This document shows, piece by piece, positions 28,964-36,308 of a DNA stretch of 48,142 nucleotides. This DNA comes from an uncultured Gammaproteobacteria bacterium. GTDB taxonomy: Bacteria > Pseudomonadota > Gammaproteobacteria > Arenicellales > JAANXG01. The translations under genes were made by a program, and so were the position numbers. A model generated the notes under the pieces. The model saw nothing but the letters and a program-made list of their open reading frames with translations. It made no database searches and was not told the origin of the DNA. The stretch lies in contig CAMYJT010000019.1 in NCBI GenBank assembly GCA_947258785.1, forward strand, positions 1 through 48,142, read 5' to 3'. Positions within the stretch are counted from its first letter, which is position 1. Each line of letters begins with the position of its first letter.

Positions 28964-29159
28964 CCCGTATTCGCTCCTTTTTGTAGTCGTAATCCTTGTC
29001 CCAGTCCAGCCGCCCAAAAAGCTTCACGATATTCTTTTGCTCACGACGCGCAATGAATTCACGTAACGCCTTATTTACCGCTGCCTTCTTGGTGCGTTCT
29101 CCACTGAGCTCTAAAGTGCGTTCCAATAACTTCGGATCAATTGATAGGTTTGTTGCCAT
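28947..29159 (-). CDS. vapB: VapB-type antitoxin
   Basis: Antitoxin of 70 residues paired with the downstream PIN toxin. The N terminus MATNLSIDPKLLERTLELSGERTKKAAVNKALREFI resembles the DUF2191/VapB ribbon-helix-helix type DNA-binding domain. The basic/acidic C-terminal tail (KDYDYKKERIRDESVR) is the likely toxin-wrapping part. Antitoxin-first order with a 17-bp overlap is typical of vapBC. AGAGG lies about 9 nt before the ATG, and two direct repeats just upstream are probable self-binding sites. Confidence 0.9.
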   Translation of the reverse strand: MATNLSIDPKLLERTLELSGERTKKAAVNKALREFIARREQKNIVKLFGRLDWDKDYDYKKERIRDESVR

Positions 29160-29169
29160 TTGTGTGTAC

Positions 29170-29191
29170 CTCTACACAATACTCTACACAA
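29170..29191 (-). promoter_or_regulatory. Direct-repeat operator of vapBC
   Basis: On the minus strand TTGTGTAGAG occurs twice, separated by 2 bp (29191-29182 and 29179-29170), 11 bp before the vapB ATG. The 12-bp period places both copies on about the same DNA face. This is the expected place for VapBC autorepression. Confidence 0.6.
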
Positions 29192-29402
29192 ACTTGGTTC
29201 GATTTTCCACCGCCGCACCGTCCTATTCGGACCCCTCATAGCCCAGCTTTTCAAAGGGGAGGAAGCTTCGTTCTTCACATTAAAGGCATGTCTTTAAGTG
29301 GATGCAGCAAAGCAAATTTTGCCAATATCACAACGATATGGCGTACTAGCGGATGTTAACTATAATTTTATCCATAACCGTCATAGCAACACGAGGGGAC
29401 TC

Positions 29403-30221
29403 ATGTTTCCACTTCAGCGCTATTTTTCCATGGCTAGCTTTATTGCGCTTGGACTCGTCATATTTCTCCTATTCTACGTAAACCGGCAGACTGCGGTCGA
29501 ACAGGTTTTGGAAATGGGGGAGAGCGGAAATATTACGTTGGCGCAACTTTACGCCAACTCATTATGGCCCCGTTTTTCGTCATATGTGAAGTCGGTTTCG
29601 GGGCTATCAGGTGATGCGTTGCGGGCGCGATCGGAGACGAGTCAGATACATCAAGCGTCGTCAAAACTCGCCAAGGATTTGCCGGTATTGAAGCTAAAGA
29701 TATACGACGTCCACGGCCTCACAGTGTACTCGTCCGAACTACGTCAGATTGGTGAAGATAAGAGTAAAAATTCGGGATACATGTCGGTGGTGTCGGAGGG
29801 TAAGCCAGCCAGTAAACTATCGCGAAAAGGAACCTTTAGTGCTTTCTCGGGAGTAATGTCGGACGTAGCCCTGGTAGAAACCTATATACCGATACAAAAC
29901 GATGAAGGACGACTCGAGGGAGTCTTTGAGTTGTATTCAAACGTGACGCCGATAGTACATCGAATTGAACAGGAACAGTTTCACTTGTCACTCATCTTTA
30001 TTTTTTTGTTTCTAGTGTTGTACGTGGTTTTGTTTCTGATCGTCCGTCATGCAAATAAAATACTAAAAAGTCAATATCTTGAAATCCAGGAAAGCCGGAA
30101 GGTCCTCGGTTTAAAGGCCTGCGTGCTGGAAGATTTGTTGGCGTCAAGGCCTCCGGTGAGCGACGATCAAGAGAAACTCGAACGCGAAAGTTTAGCGGGC
30201 ATAACACTATCTATAGATTGA
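29403..30221 (+). CDS. Stand-alone membrane sensor, paralogue of the GGDEF-EAL sensor half
   Basis: A 272-residue protein with membrane helices at about 9-26 and 199-217 around a periplasmic domain. It aligns along its length with the sensor half of the protein at 17736-19745: NITLAQLYANSLWPRF against NITLTKVFSNTIWPKY, LKLKIYDVHGLTVYSS against LKVKIYDLNGLTVFST, QIGEDKSKNSGYMS against QIGEYKSENSGFLS, and VFELYSNVT against VFEVYSDVT. After the second helix there is only a 55-residue cytoplasmic tail and no GGDEF or EAL domain. GAGGGG lies 4-5 nt before the ATG at 29403, so the start is good, and an in-frame extension to 29298 is not needed. It may be an adaptor for another output protein or a shortened duplicate. 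Its GC content is lower than that of its paralogue by eye. Confidence 0.85.
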   Translation: MFPLQRYFSMASFIALGLVIFLLFYVNRQTAVEQVLEMGESGNITLAQLYANSLWPRFSSYVKSVSGLSGDALRARSETSQIHQASSKLAKDLPVLKLKIYDVHGLTVYSSELRQIGEDKSKNSGYMSVVSEGKPASKLSRKGTFSAFSGVMSDVALVETYIPIQNDEGRLEGVFELYSNVTPIVHRIEQEQFHLSLIFIFLFLVLYVVLFLIVRHANKILKSQYLEIQESRKVLGLKACVLEDLLASRPPVSDDQEKLERESLAGITLSID

Positions 30222-30459
30222 AGGCGCCGCGGTGCGACGCCGTCAACCCAGTGGTATCTGAGCAGAGCTAATAGCTCACCGCTCCGAGATGCTGGCGGTG
30301 TGTGCCGTCGCAATGACGGCTTAAAGTATAGAATTAATGCCTCGCTCCAAATTGTTCACCAAGTTTGGAGGGATTAAATTCAGCCCATCACCGCAAATAC
30401 TTTATGTCTGCGGCGATGGTACGACAGAGCCAGGACTTCCCGTCGATAAAGCGCAAAGA
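30222..30459. other. Short gene-poor stretch
   Basis: Between the orphan sensor and the recombinase debris. It contains GC-rich hairpin-forming sequence (GGCGCCGCGGTGCGACGCC) and a GAGCT-AAT-AGCTC inverted repeat at about 30264-30276. No gene was recognised. Confidence 0.3.
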
Positions 30460-30666
30460 CTTACCATTTCGGTGACCGGTCTGGTCACCGACCCCTATAC
30501 GCGGGTCAGTTTCAAACTCCAAGCGGCCTTTGGCCTCAGAAGATCCGAGGCGAAGAAGATGCAACCGCGTTGGACGGATCGCGGCACCAAGCTGGTGCGC
30601 AAAGGCAGCTGGACCAAAGGTGGCCGACCCAGAGAGATTCCGGTCCGCACCGCCTACCAACGCGAC
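30460..30666 (+). pseudogene. Tyrosine recombinase (integrase) middle fragment
   Basis: The frame encodes VSFKLQAAFGLRRSEAKKM, then GSWTKGGRPREIPVRTAYQR. These are box I of a phage-type integrase catalytic domain (LR..E, with the catalytic Arg) and the following beta-hairpin. The DNA-binding domain before it and the HxxR and Tyr regions after it are absent. At about 30662 it is joined directly to the tail of a different recombinase in another frame. Confidence 0.7.
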
Positions 30667-30769
30667 GATCAAGATGACCGAGCGCTCTGCGCACCTTGCA
30701 CCGGAGAACGTTCGTGCCGCGGTGGCGAGGCTCGGCGCGCCCACGTCGCGAGTTTGTCACGTTTCAAAA
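30662..30769 (+). pseudogene. Recombinase C-terminal tail, catalytic Tyr replaced by Ser
   Basis: It encodes TIKMTERSAHLAPENVRAAVARLGAP, the C-terminal end of a XerC/D-like recombinase. In the family the residue between R and A is the catalytic tyrosine (TERYAHL); here the codon is TCT (Ser). It is about 85% identical by eye to the copy at 31521-31616, which keeps the Tyr. Confidence 0.75.
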
Positions 30770-30782
30770 GAGCCAAGGATGA

Positions 30783-31061
30783 TCACTCAGGCACGAGTCG
30801 TATCTCTAACCGCGAACCCGTGGCGCGAGCAAGATTCTGTAATGTGGTTGTCGAGGGTCGGCCTTTTCCAGATTCCAACCGCGCGATGACCGACTGCGTT
30901 GTCTTCATGCGTTTAGCGAGTTGTGCTTGAGTCAGACCGACCCGGGTGCGGGCTTCAATGATCGCCTGAGCCACCGCAAATTCATCCTCGAGATCTTTAT
31001 ACGCCTTTTTGTATTTCGGGTCCTTGGACCACTTCTTGTGAAGATCACGTACTTTCGTCAT
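30783..31061 (-). CDS. higA: XRE-family antitoxin (HigA-like)
   Basis: A 92-residue antitoxin with an N-terminal helical extension and a Cro/C1-type helix-turn-helix at about 38-80 (GLTQAQLAKRMKTTQSVIARLESGKGRPSTTTLQNLA). It follows the toxin in the reversed (toxin-first) higBA order. Its ATG overlaps the toxin stop in an ATGA arrangement, and AGGAGG lies 7-8 nt upstream inside the toxin gene, so translation is coupled but has its own strong ribosome site. The helix-turn-helix would bind the palindrome at 31393-31410. It appears intact. Confidence 0.92.
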   Translation of the reverse strand: MTKVRDLHKKWSKDPKYKKAYKDLEDEFAVAQAIIEARTRVGLTQAQLAKRMKTTQSVIARLESGKGRPSTTTLQNLARATGSRLEIRLVPE

Positions 31062-31390
31062 TTCAATACCTCCTGCGCTCGGTTAAGCGCCAGCTCAATT
31101 TCACGTCGCGGGGTTCTCTGCGATTTCTTAACGAAGACCCGAACCACAACAACGCGCATACCGGATGCGGTAACGTAGATTGCTCTTGCAATACCGTCAC
31201 GCCCGGTCATACGCATTTCCCACAGCGGGCCTTCAAGATGCCGAACATGAGGCAGGCTCACGGGTGGTAACCCTACGGTTTCGATGAGCTGAACAATTCG
31301 CACAAAACGTGCCCGCATATCGGCCGGTAACGTTTCGAGTTCCTTATCGACAACCTCGCTGAGCGTTTCCACCGACCAAGTCATGACCAT
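31058..31390 (-). CDS. higB: RelE/HigB-type toxin (phage Gp49-like family)
   Basis: A 110-residue (or 108 from the second ATG at 31384) toxin of the Gp49-like/HigB branch of the RelE superfamily, which cleaves mRNA at the ribosome. Family pattern: LPADMRARFVRIVQLIE, then VRHLEGPLWEMRMTGRDGIARAIYV, and RVVVVRVFVKKSQRTPRREIELA, which is the C-terminal H/F-V-K-K-x-x-K-T-P motif. The start probably gives a leaderless message: the extended -10 lies only a few bases upstream. It is the first gene of the module and overlaps the antitoxin by 4 bp. Confidence 0.92.
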   Translation of the reverse strand: MVMTWSVETLSEVVDKELETLPADMRARFVRIVQLIETVGLPPVSLPHVRHLEGPLWEMRMTGRDGIARAIYVTASGMRVVVVRVFVKKSQRTPRREIELALNRAQEVLK

Positions 31391-31410
31391 ATTATAGCAA
31401 ATATGCTATA
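31391..31410. promoter_or_regulatory. Palindromic operator overlapping two divergent extended -10 elements
   Basis: TATAGCA-AATA-TGCTATA (31393-31410) is a perfect inverted repeat with 7-bp arms. On the minus strand it contains TGCTATAAT, an extended -10 placed so that transcription would begin at about the ATG at 31384 of the toxin. On the plus strand TGCTATACT forms a second extended -10 that would drive the recombinase tail. Binding of the antitoxin here would block both. Confidence 0.72.
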
Positions 31411-31424
31411 CTAATCTAGTTGTC

Positions 31425-31652
31425 GTGGGTCTACGATATAAGCGCCATACCTGCGCCGCATGGTTAGTGAGTGCCGGCGTGCCGTTGGCGGAAGTACGTG
31501 ATCTGCTCGGTCACAGCACCATCAAGATGACCGAGCGCTACGCGCACCTTGCGCCGGAAAACGTTCGTGCCGCGGTGGCGAAGCTGGACGCGCCCTTGTC
31601 ACGTTTTCGTCACGTTCCGCGTATGAGGGTGGTCGAAGGGAGTACCAAGTGA
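31425..31652 (+). pseudogene. Recombinase C-terminal fragment next to tRNA-Arg
   Basis: It encodes LRYKRHTCAAWLVSAGVPLAEVRDLLGHSTIKMTERYAHLAPENVRAAVAKLDAP, the last 75 or so residues of a XerC/D-like integrase. The RH(T) box, LGHSTIKMTERY with the catalytic Tyr, and a normal stop are all present. The N-terminal DNA-binding domain and first catalytic Arg are missing. It ends at 31652, 13 bp from the tRNA 3' end, the usual place for an integrase beside its attachment tRNA. (The motif is quoted in parts of the frame; positions 31425-31600.). Confidence 0.78.
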
Positions 31653-31665
31653 TTGATTCTAAAAG

Positions 31666-31739
31666 CGCCCCGAAGAGGATTCGAACCTCTGACCTACCGC
31701 TTAGGAGGCGGTTGCTCTATCCGACTGAGCTACCGGGGC
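31666..31739 (-). tRNA. tRNA-Arg (anticodon CCT)
   Basis: Full cloverleaf on the minus strand, 74 nt without an encoded CCA. The acceptor stem GCCCCGG pairs with TCGGGGC and the discriminator is G. The D arm is GCTC/GAGC. The anticodon stem ACCGC/GCGGT encloses the loop CTCCTAA with anticodon CCT, reading AGG. The T arm is AGAGG-TTCGAAT-CCTCT. A -10-like TAAAAT lies 10 bp upstream of the 5' end (31754-31749). AGG is a rare codon in GC-rich gammaproteobacteria, and such tRNA genes are frequent integration sites; recombinase debris begins 13 bp from its 3' end. Confidence 0.95.
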
Positions 31740-31773
31740 GTAGGGTGCATTTTACGCGAATCCGGTGCGGCGC

Positions 31774-32484
31774 TCAGTCCGTCAACCGCGACCGCAGCCA
31801 TTGGCCGATGTCTGAGACCTCATCGAGATTCACAGAGTGGGGCATCGGGTAGGTGTGCCACTCCACCGGATACCCGGCCTGTTGAAGAAACCGCCGGCTG
31901 TTGTCGCCCAACACTGGGGGAACCACCGGGTCGTAGTCGCCGTGGGCCATAAAGATCGGCGTGTGCCGGTTGGCGGCGTGTGCCTCCGTGGAAAGTGTCT
32001 GTGGCTGAGGCAGGTAACACGACAGCGCGACAATCCCGGCCAATGGATCCGGATGTCGCAGGCCGGCGTACAGGGCAATCGCCCCGCCCTGGGAAAATCC
32101 CGCCACGATTATTTTTGGGCTCGCAACACCGCGTTCCTGTTCGCGCTTGATCAATCCATGCAGGAGCTGCGCGGACCGCTTGATCCCGGCGATGTCTTCG
32201 CCCCGCTCCAGATCCAGGGCGCTGATGTCATACCAGGCCCGCATGACCATACCGTTGTTGATGGTCACCGGCTGCCGGGGCGCATGGGGAAAGACGAACC
32301 GCGTCGGCTGGTCGTCCGGTAGATTCAACTGCGGTACGATGGGTTCGAAGTCGTGGCCGTCGGCGCCCAGCCCATGCAGCCAGATCACCGAGTACTGCGG
32401 TGATTCACCGGTCGTGCTTTCGATGCATTCAAGCTTTTCCAGATCATTCATATCCAAGGCCGTTGACGGTATGGGTAGCGACAT
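31774..32484 (-). CDS. Carboxylesterase / phospholipase-like alpha/beta hydrolase
   Basis: A 236-residue cytosolic serine hydrolase of the bacterial carboxylesterase/acyl-protein thioesterase-like family. The oxyanion segment is VIWLHGLGADGHDF. The nucleophile is Ser131 in GFSQGG, the acid Asp185 in HGDYDPVV, and the base His215 in MPHSV. Typical members cleave short acyl esters. The start is either the ATG at 32484 or the in-frame ATG at 32451 (MNDLEKLE), and neither has a strong ribosome site. Its stop lies only about 35 bp from the tRNA-Arg 5' end on the same strand. Confidence 0.93.
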   Translation of the reverse strand: MSLPIPSTALDMNDLEKLECIESTTGESPQYSVIWLHGLGADGHDFEPIVPQLNLPDDQPTRFVFPHAPRQPVTINNGMVMRAWYDISALDLERGEDIAGIKRSAQLLHGLIKREQERGVASPKIIVAGFSQGGAIALYAGLRHPDPLAGIVALSCYLPQPQTLSTEAHAANRHTPIFMAHGDYDPVVPPVLGDNSRRFLQQAGYPVEWHTYPMPHSVNLDEVSDIGQWLRSRLTD

Positions 32485-32735
32485 GATATCCGACCGGCGT
32501 CAGATGTACCGGCGGGCGGTAATTAGGGTACGATAAAAATACACCGAGGCTGGCGCCCGGGCCGGCTCGTGTGCCGAAATCGAGATTACATCAGAATACA
32601 CGAACAATACGCAACGGATACCGACTGGCGCGGCAATCAACCATTTCAAAAACGCGGTGTCTCGCCTGGCCTGGAGAGCGGGACGGATGGTTGCGGATGA
32701 AACGTATAAACATACCGGAATTGAGGTAAGACACG

Positions 32736-33482
32736 ATGGCGATTTCTACTTTACGACGTTGCAAGGCACCTTTGATCCTGTCGGTATTGCTGGTACCCCC
32801 AGTCTTCGGTCAACAACAGCCGGCCACCGAACCGGTGCAGGCCGTCGATCCGGCAATCGAGGCGGAACTGGCTCCGAAACCGGAGCTCGGACACCGGCCC
32901 ATCGAGGCGCTTTCCCCGGAGGCGCAAAAAGTCCTGCGGGAACGATTGTTGAAGCGGTCGAACCGGGTCCTGCCGCCGGTACCTGACGAGACCAAGAAGA
33001 CGATGTTTACCGCCATGATGGCGTCGAGTCCGATGTCGATTCGAGACTACTTCAACTTCATGACGTCCAAGCTCAAGGCCAAGCCGGGACTCGCATTCGA
33101 TGAAATCATCGAATCGATGGACCTGAAGGCCAACGACGTGAACTTCAAAAAAACCGGACACAGCAAGATCTGGCAGGACATCTCTGCCATCACCGGTGTG
33201 CCGACCACCCGGGTGGAGGTGCTGCAGTACTGCGACGCCGCGGTCGGGCGCCGGATGTTGGACGTCAGTCCCGAGTTTGTGATTTTCATCCCGTGTCGGA
33301 TCGCCGTGTACGAAGACGCCAATGAAGACATCTGGTTGATGACAATGGACTGGGACGTGAGCTGGTTGTCGTTTGTCTGGCATGACGATTCCAAACTCAG
33401 CGATCAGCTCAAGCAAGATGCTGAGCGCATACGCACCGCGATGCGTAAGATTATGGAGGCGGGGGCCAGCGGGGAGTGGTGA
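32736..33482 (+). CDS. Secreted DUF302-domain protein
   Basis: A 248-residue exported protein. Residues 1-25 form a signal peptide ending in FG before QQQ. A Pro/Glu-rich stretch and a helical segment (30-95) follow, and then a DUF302 domain (about 115-215) ends the fold. The diagnostic part is LQYCDAAVGRRMLDVSPEFVIFIPCRIAVYED, as in DUF302 (..CNP..A...L...P..G.L.PC.V.VYE). DUF302 proteins are small ligand-binding domains of unknown role, some cytochrome- or thioredoxin-linked. Alone in its transcript; convergent with the next gene. Confidence 0.8.
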   Translation: MAISTLRRCKAPLILSVLLVPPVFGQQQPATEPVQAVDPAIEAELAPKPELGHRPIEALSPEAQKVLRERLLKRSNRVLPPVPDETKKTMFTAMMASSPMSIRDYFNFMTSKLKAKPGLAFDEIIESMDLKANDVNFKKTGHSKIWQDISAITGVPTTRVEVLQYCDAAVGRRMLDVSPEFVIFIPCRIAVYEDANEDIWLMTMDWDVSWLSFVWHDDSKLSDQLKQDAERIRTAMRKIMEAGASGEW

Positions 33483-33503
33483 GTTGAGTGGTGTACCCGC
33501 AGG

Positions 33504-33875
33504 TCAGGATTTCAAGGTCAGGAGGTCGGCGAAGTCGCCGTTATAATCGTCCAGCATCGTACGGCTGTCTCGCAGCCACTTGCACGACTCGCACGGGCAG
33601 TTGTCTGAGTCGTGACCCTCGGCGACCACCGTCGATTCAATGAAGTCAACGGCGAATTCCAGAGCGGTGGCGACTTCCGCAGTGGGTTTATCCGCGAGGC
33701 TGCTGAATTCATCATGGTGCGCCAACCACTGACATTCCGTTGCTGAGCCACACAGCCGGCATTCCAGCTTTCCCGAGTAATTGCCGTGAAAACGGCATTC
33801 TCCCGGTCCCACGTGATTGCGTATCAGGTGCCGCGGGAACTCGAATGCCTTGATCAGCTGCTCTTTCACGATCAC
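33504..33875 (-). CDS. Cys-rich small protein, function unknown
   Basis: A 123-residue soluble protein with two cysteine clusters. The first is GECRFHGNYSGKLECRLCG, with another Cys at ATECQW, and the second is NCPCESCKW near residues 92-99. The spacing suggests one or two structural zinc sites. His residues near the first cluster (RNHV, FHG, AHHDE) could also coordinate. Coding composition matches its surroundings. No family recognised. It converges on the DUF302 gene with a 21-bp gap. Confidence 0.65.
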   Translation of the reverse strand: MIVKEQLIKAFEFPRHLIRNHVGPGECRFHGNYSGKLECRLCGSATECQWLAHHDEFSSLADKPTAEVATALEFAVDFIESTVVAEGHDSDNCPCESCKWLRDSRTMLDDYNGDFADLLTLKS

Positions 33876-34328
33876 TTGTATCAGGCCTTGAACTGTCTAT
33901 GCTACTGATATGCGGGTTAGACCACAAACCGCAGCGAATATCTCCGATATCTTTGAACTTTTCCGATGAAGAAGCGGACAATCCCGCCCGATTCGGCCGC
34001 GGCACCGCGGCGATTTACGGCTCACCACCGCTGCCGATCCATGGGTTTGGCGAGGCCGGTTGGGCAAATTTCCGGCCGACGGCTTTGAAGTCCCCGGTCA
34101 TGGGCCGTACCGCCGGCTGAACCAGGCAAGCCGGCCGCGCTTGACCGCGGTGGTACACCGTCCCGGCCACACGTACTATTGAAATGGTGTCACCTTCCGG
34201 CGAGAGGGGTCCGCATTGAACGGCCGCAGGCCGGTCGAAACAAGAATTGAATTCTCCGGTCCAGCCATCGGATAATGGGCGCCGGATTCCATAATACTCT
34301 GACAATGTGATTTGGAATTGCCGATCCA
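33876..34328. other. Intergenic region upstream of the radical SAM gene
   Basis: About 450 bp of divergent intergenic DNA. Only short frames without family resemblance are present. No clear promoter, terminator or repeat was found. Confidence 0.35.
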
Positions 34329-36308
34329 TTGCACAACCACCGGGAGATGGCGCGGGCACGCGCCGCAGACGTGAACCCACAATCTCAATCAGCGTGCCCT
34401 AGCCTCACGGCCGGTGGCGGGCTGACGCGTCGCCGCCTGCGTGTGTTGTTGATCAATCCGCGGTTTCCCGAAAGCTTCTGGAGTTTTCGATGGGCCGTCA
34501 GCGAAGTACTGCCGAAACACCGCGCGCTTAATCCACCGCTAGGGCTTGCCACGCTCGCGGCTCTGTCTCCGGCACACTGGGAGGTGCGGATCGTCGATGA
34601 GAACGTCGAGTCCATCCCCCTCGACCCCGACGCGGACATCATCGGTATCTGCGGAATGGCGGTGCAGTTTCCGCGCCAGCGCGAGTTGTTTCGTTACTAC
34701 CGAAAACGCGGCTACTATGTGGTAGCAGGCGGTAGCTATAGCTCTCTGTGTCCGGAAGCTTATGAGGGGCTGGTGGATACCGTTGTGGTGGGGGAGGCGG
34801 AGTACATCTGGCCGCAGTTCTGCTGCGACTACGAGCAGCGCAAGGCGCTCTCTTTGTACCGCGAAACCGGGGTCGTGGACCTCAACGACTCGCCAACGCC
34901 GCGCTTTGATCTATTAAAACTCGAGACCTATCGCGCTGTCAGCGTGCAATTTTCCCGGGGCTGCCCATTTCGCTGCGAGTTCTGCGACATTATCGTTATG
35001 TTCGGCCGCCGGCCGCGGACCAAACGTGCGCAGCAGGTGGGGCTGGAATTGGATCGGCTGCGTTCGCTCGGCGTGCGGAATGTGTTCTTCGTGGACGACA
35101 ACCTGATCGGAAATCGGCCGCGGGCCAAAGAGCTGCTGCGCTTCCTGATCGATTACCAGGACCGCCACCAGTTCAGGTTCGAATTCGGTACCGAAGTGTC
35201 GCTGAATCTCGCCGAAGATCAGGAGTTGCTGAAGCTGTTCAGTGCCGCGAATTTCGGATGGGTATTTATCGGCATCGAGTCACCCGATGAGGACAGTCTC
35301 AAGGAGACGAAAAAGACGCAGAACACCGGGCGCGATATCCTGCACACCCTGCAGCGGATATACCAGCACGGCATCGATGTCCTCGGCGGCTTTATCATAG
35401 GCTTCGACAACGACACGCTGGATACGTTTTCGCGCCAGCACACCTTCATTCGGGCGTCCGGGGTCCAGGTGGCCATGGTCGGTCTTCTCAAGGCCTTGCC
35501 CAAGACGCCGCTGTACGAGCGCCTGCGCAGCGAAGGCAGGCTGATCGATCAGGCCGAACACGGCGATAACACCGGCCTTGGAACCAATTTTCTGCCCAAA
35601 CGAATGGATTACGAGGGGATGCTCGGCGCCTACAAGCGGCTGTACCACCAGCTGGTCAGCAATCGAGGCATCGCCGATCGCATTCGCAACAAGTTGATCC
35701 ATCTGCGCCGGCCGGTGGCCAACGACGGGTATTCGATGCGGCAGCGCTTGAGCATTCTCATGAAGTTCGGCGTGCGTGGCCTGATGGCGGGCGGGCCAGG
35801 CCGCTGGTATCACTTCTGGCGTACACTGTGCCGGCATCGGCCGGTGACCTGGCCCCTTGCGGTGAGCGACTGGATTGCCGGCTTGGCGATGCGTGACTTT
35901 GTGCAGCGCAATTTTCCGAGCGACCTGGCCTATCAGCACAGATTGGCCAAAGCTGCGTCTGATTGCATACGCCGGCGTGCCGCGCGTTTGCGCGATGGTA
36001 TAGCCGAGGTGACGCTCACGCCGGTGGAAACCGGCGCACATCTTGTGCTGCGCTTGACGGGGACTGTGGATCGGCGCTTTCTGTCCGGCACCACCCGGCG
36101 TCTGCGGAGCCTGCTGCGGCGTTCCACCGCCACGCTCACCCTGTGCATCGATGAACTGGGCGCAACGAAGCGGATTTATGTCAGCAACTCCTTACGCCGT
36201 CTCGCCCGTTACGGCGACCGCATCTCGATCAACGTCGGCGAGGCGCTTCGACCCGCCCTCGCCATCGATTCCTCGGTGTTTCATCTGGTGCTGGACGAAT
36301 CGCGCTGA
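34329..36308 (+). CDS. B12-binding radical SAM protein with C-terminal extension
   Basis: A 659-residue cobalamin-dependent radical SAM enzyme. An N-terminal B12-binding Rossmann-like domain (about 36-180) starts RVLLINPRFP. The radical SAM domain follows with the cluster motif CPFRCEFC (Cys212, 216, 219), and then a DUF4070-like region (about 420-520). This domain set occurs in hopanoid C2 methylase (HpnP) and its relatives, which methylate unactivated carbons; the substrate here is unknown. The last 110 residues or so (555-659) form an extra alpha/beta domain (VETGAHLVLRLTGTVDRRF...LTLCIDELGA) that resembles an anti-sigma-antagonist (STAS) fold. The start is uncertain: the TTG at 34329 or the ATG at 34347 (MARARAAD). 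It precedes the ubi operon by 286 bp. Confidence 0.85.
   Translation: MHNHREMARARAADVNPQSQSACPSLTAGGGLTRRRLRVLLINPRFPESFWSFRWAVSEVLPKHRALNPPLGLATLAALSPAHWEVRIVDENVESIPLDPDADIIGICGMAVQFPRQRELFRYYRKRGYYVVAGGSYSSLCPEAYEGLVDTVVVGEAEYIWPQFCCDYEQRKALSLYRETGVVDLNDSPTPRFDLLKLETYRAVSVQFSRGCPFRCEFCDIIVMFGRRPRTKRAQQVGLELDRLRSLGVRNVFFVDDNLIGNRPRAKELLRFLIDYQDRHQFRFEFGTEVSLNLAEDQELLKLFSAANFGWVFIGIESPDEDSLKETKKTQNTGRDILHTLQRIYQHGIDVLGGFIIGFDNDTLDTFSRQHTFIRASGVQVAMVGLLKALPKTPLYERLRSEGRLIDQAEHGDNTGLGTNFLPKRMDYEGMLGAYKRLYHQLVSNRGIADRIRNKLIHLRRPVANDGYSMRQRLSILMKFGVRGLMAGGPGRWYHFWRTLCRHRPVTWPLAVSDWIAGLAMRDFVQRNFPSDLAYQHRLAKAASDCIRRRAARLRDGIAEVTLTPVETGAHLVLRLTGTVDRRFLSGTTRRLRSLLRRSTATLTLCIDELGATKRIYVSNSLRRLARYGDRISINVGEALRPALAIDSSVFHLVLDESR

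Noticed and set aside
31653..31952. Open frames across the tRNA-Arg gene
   Set aside because: Their translations (RGFEPLTYRLGGGC...) are the usual artefact of reading a tRNA as protein.
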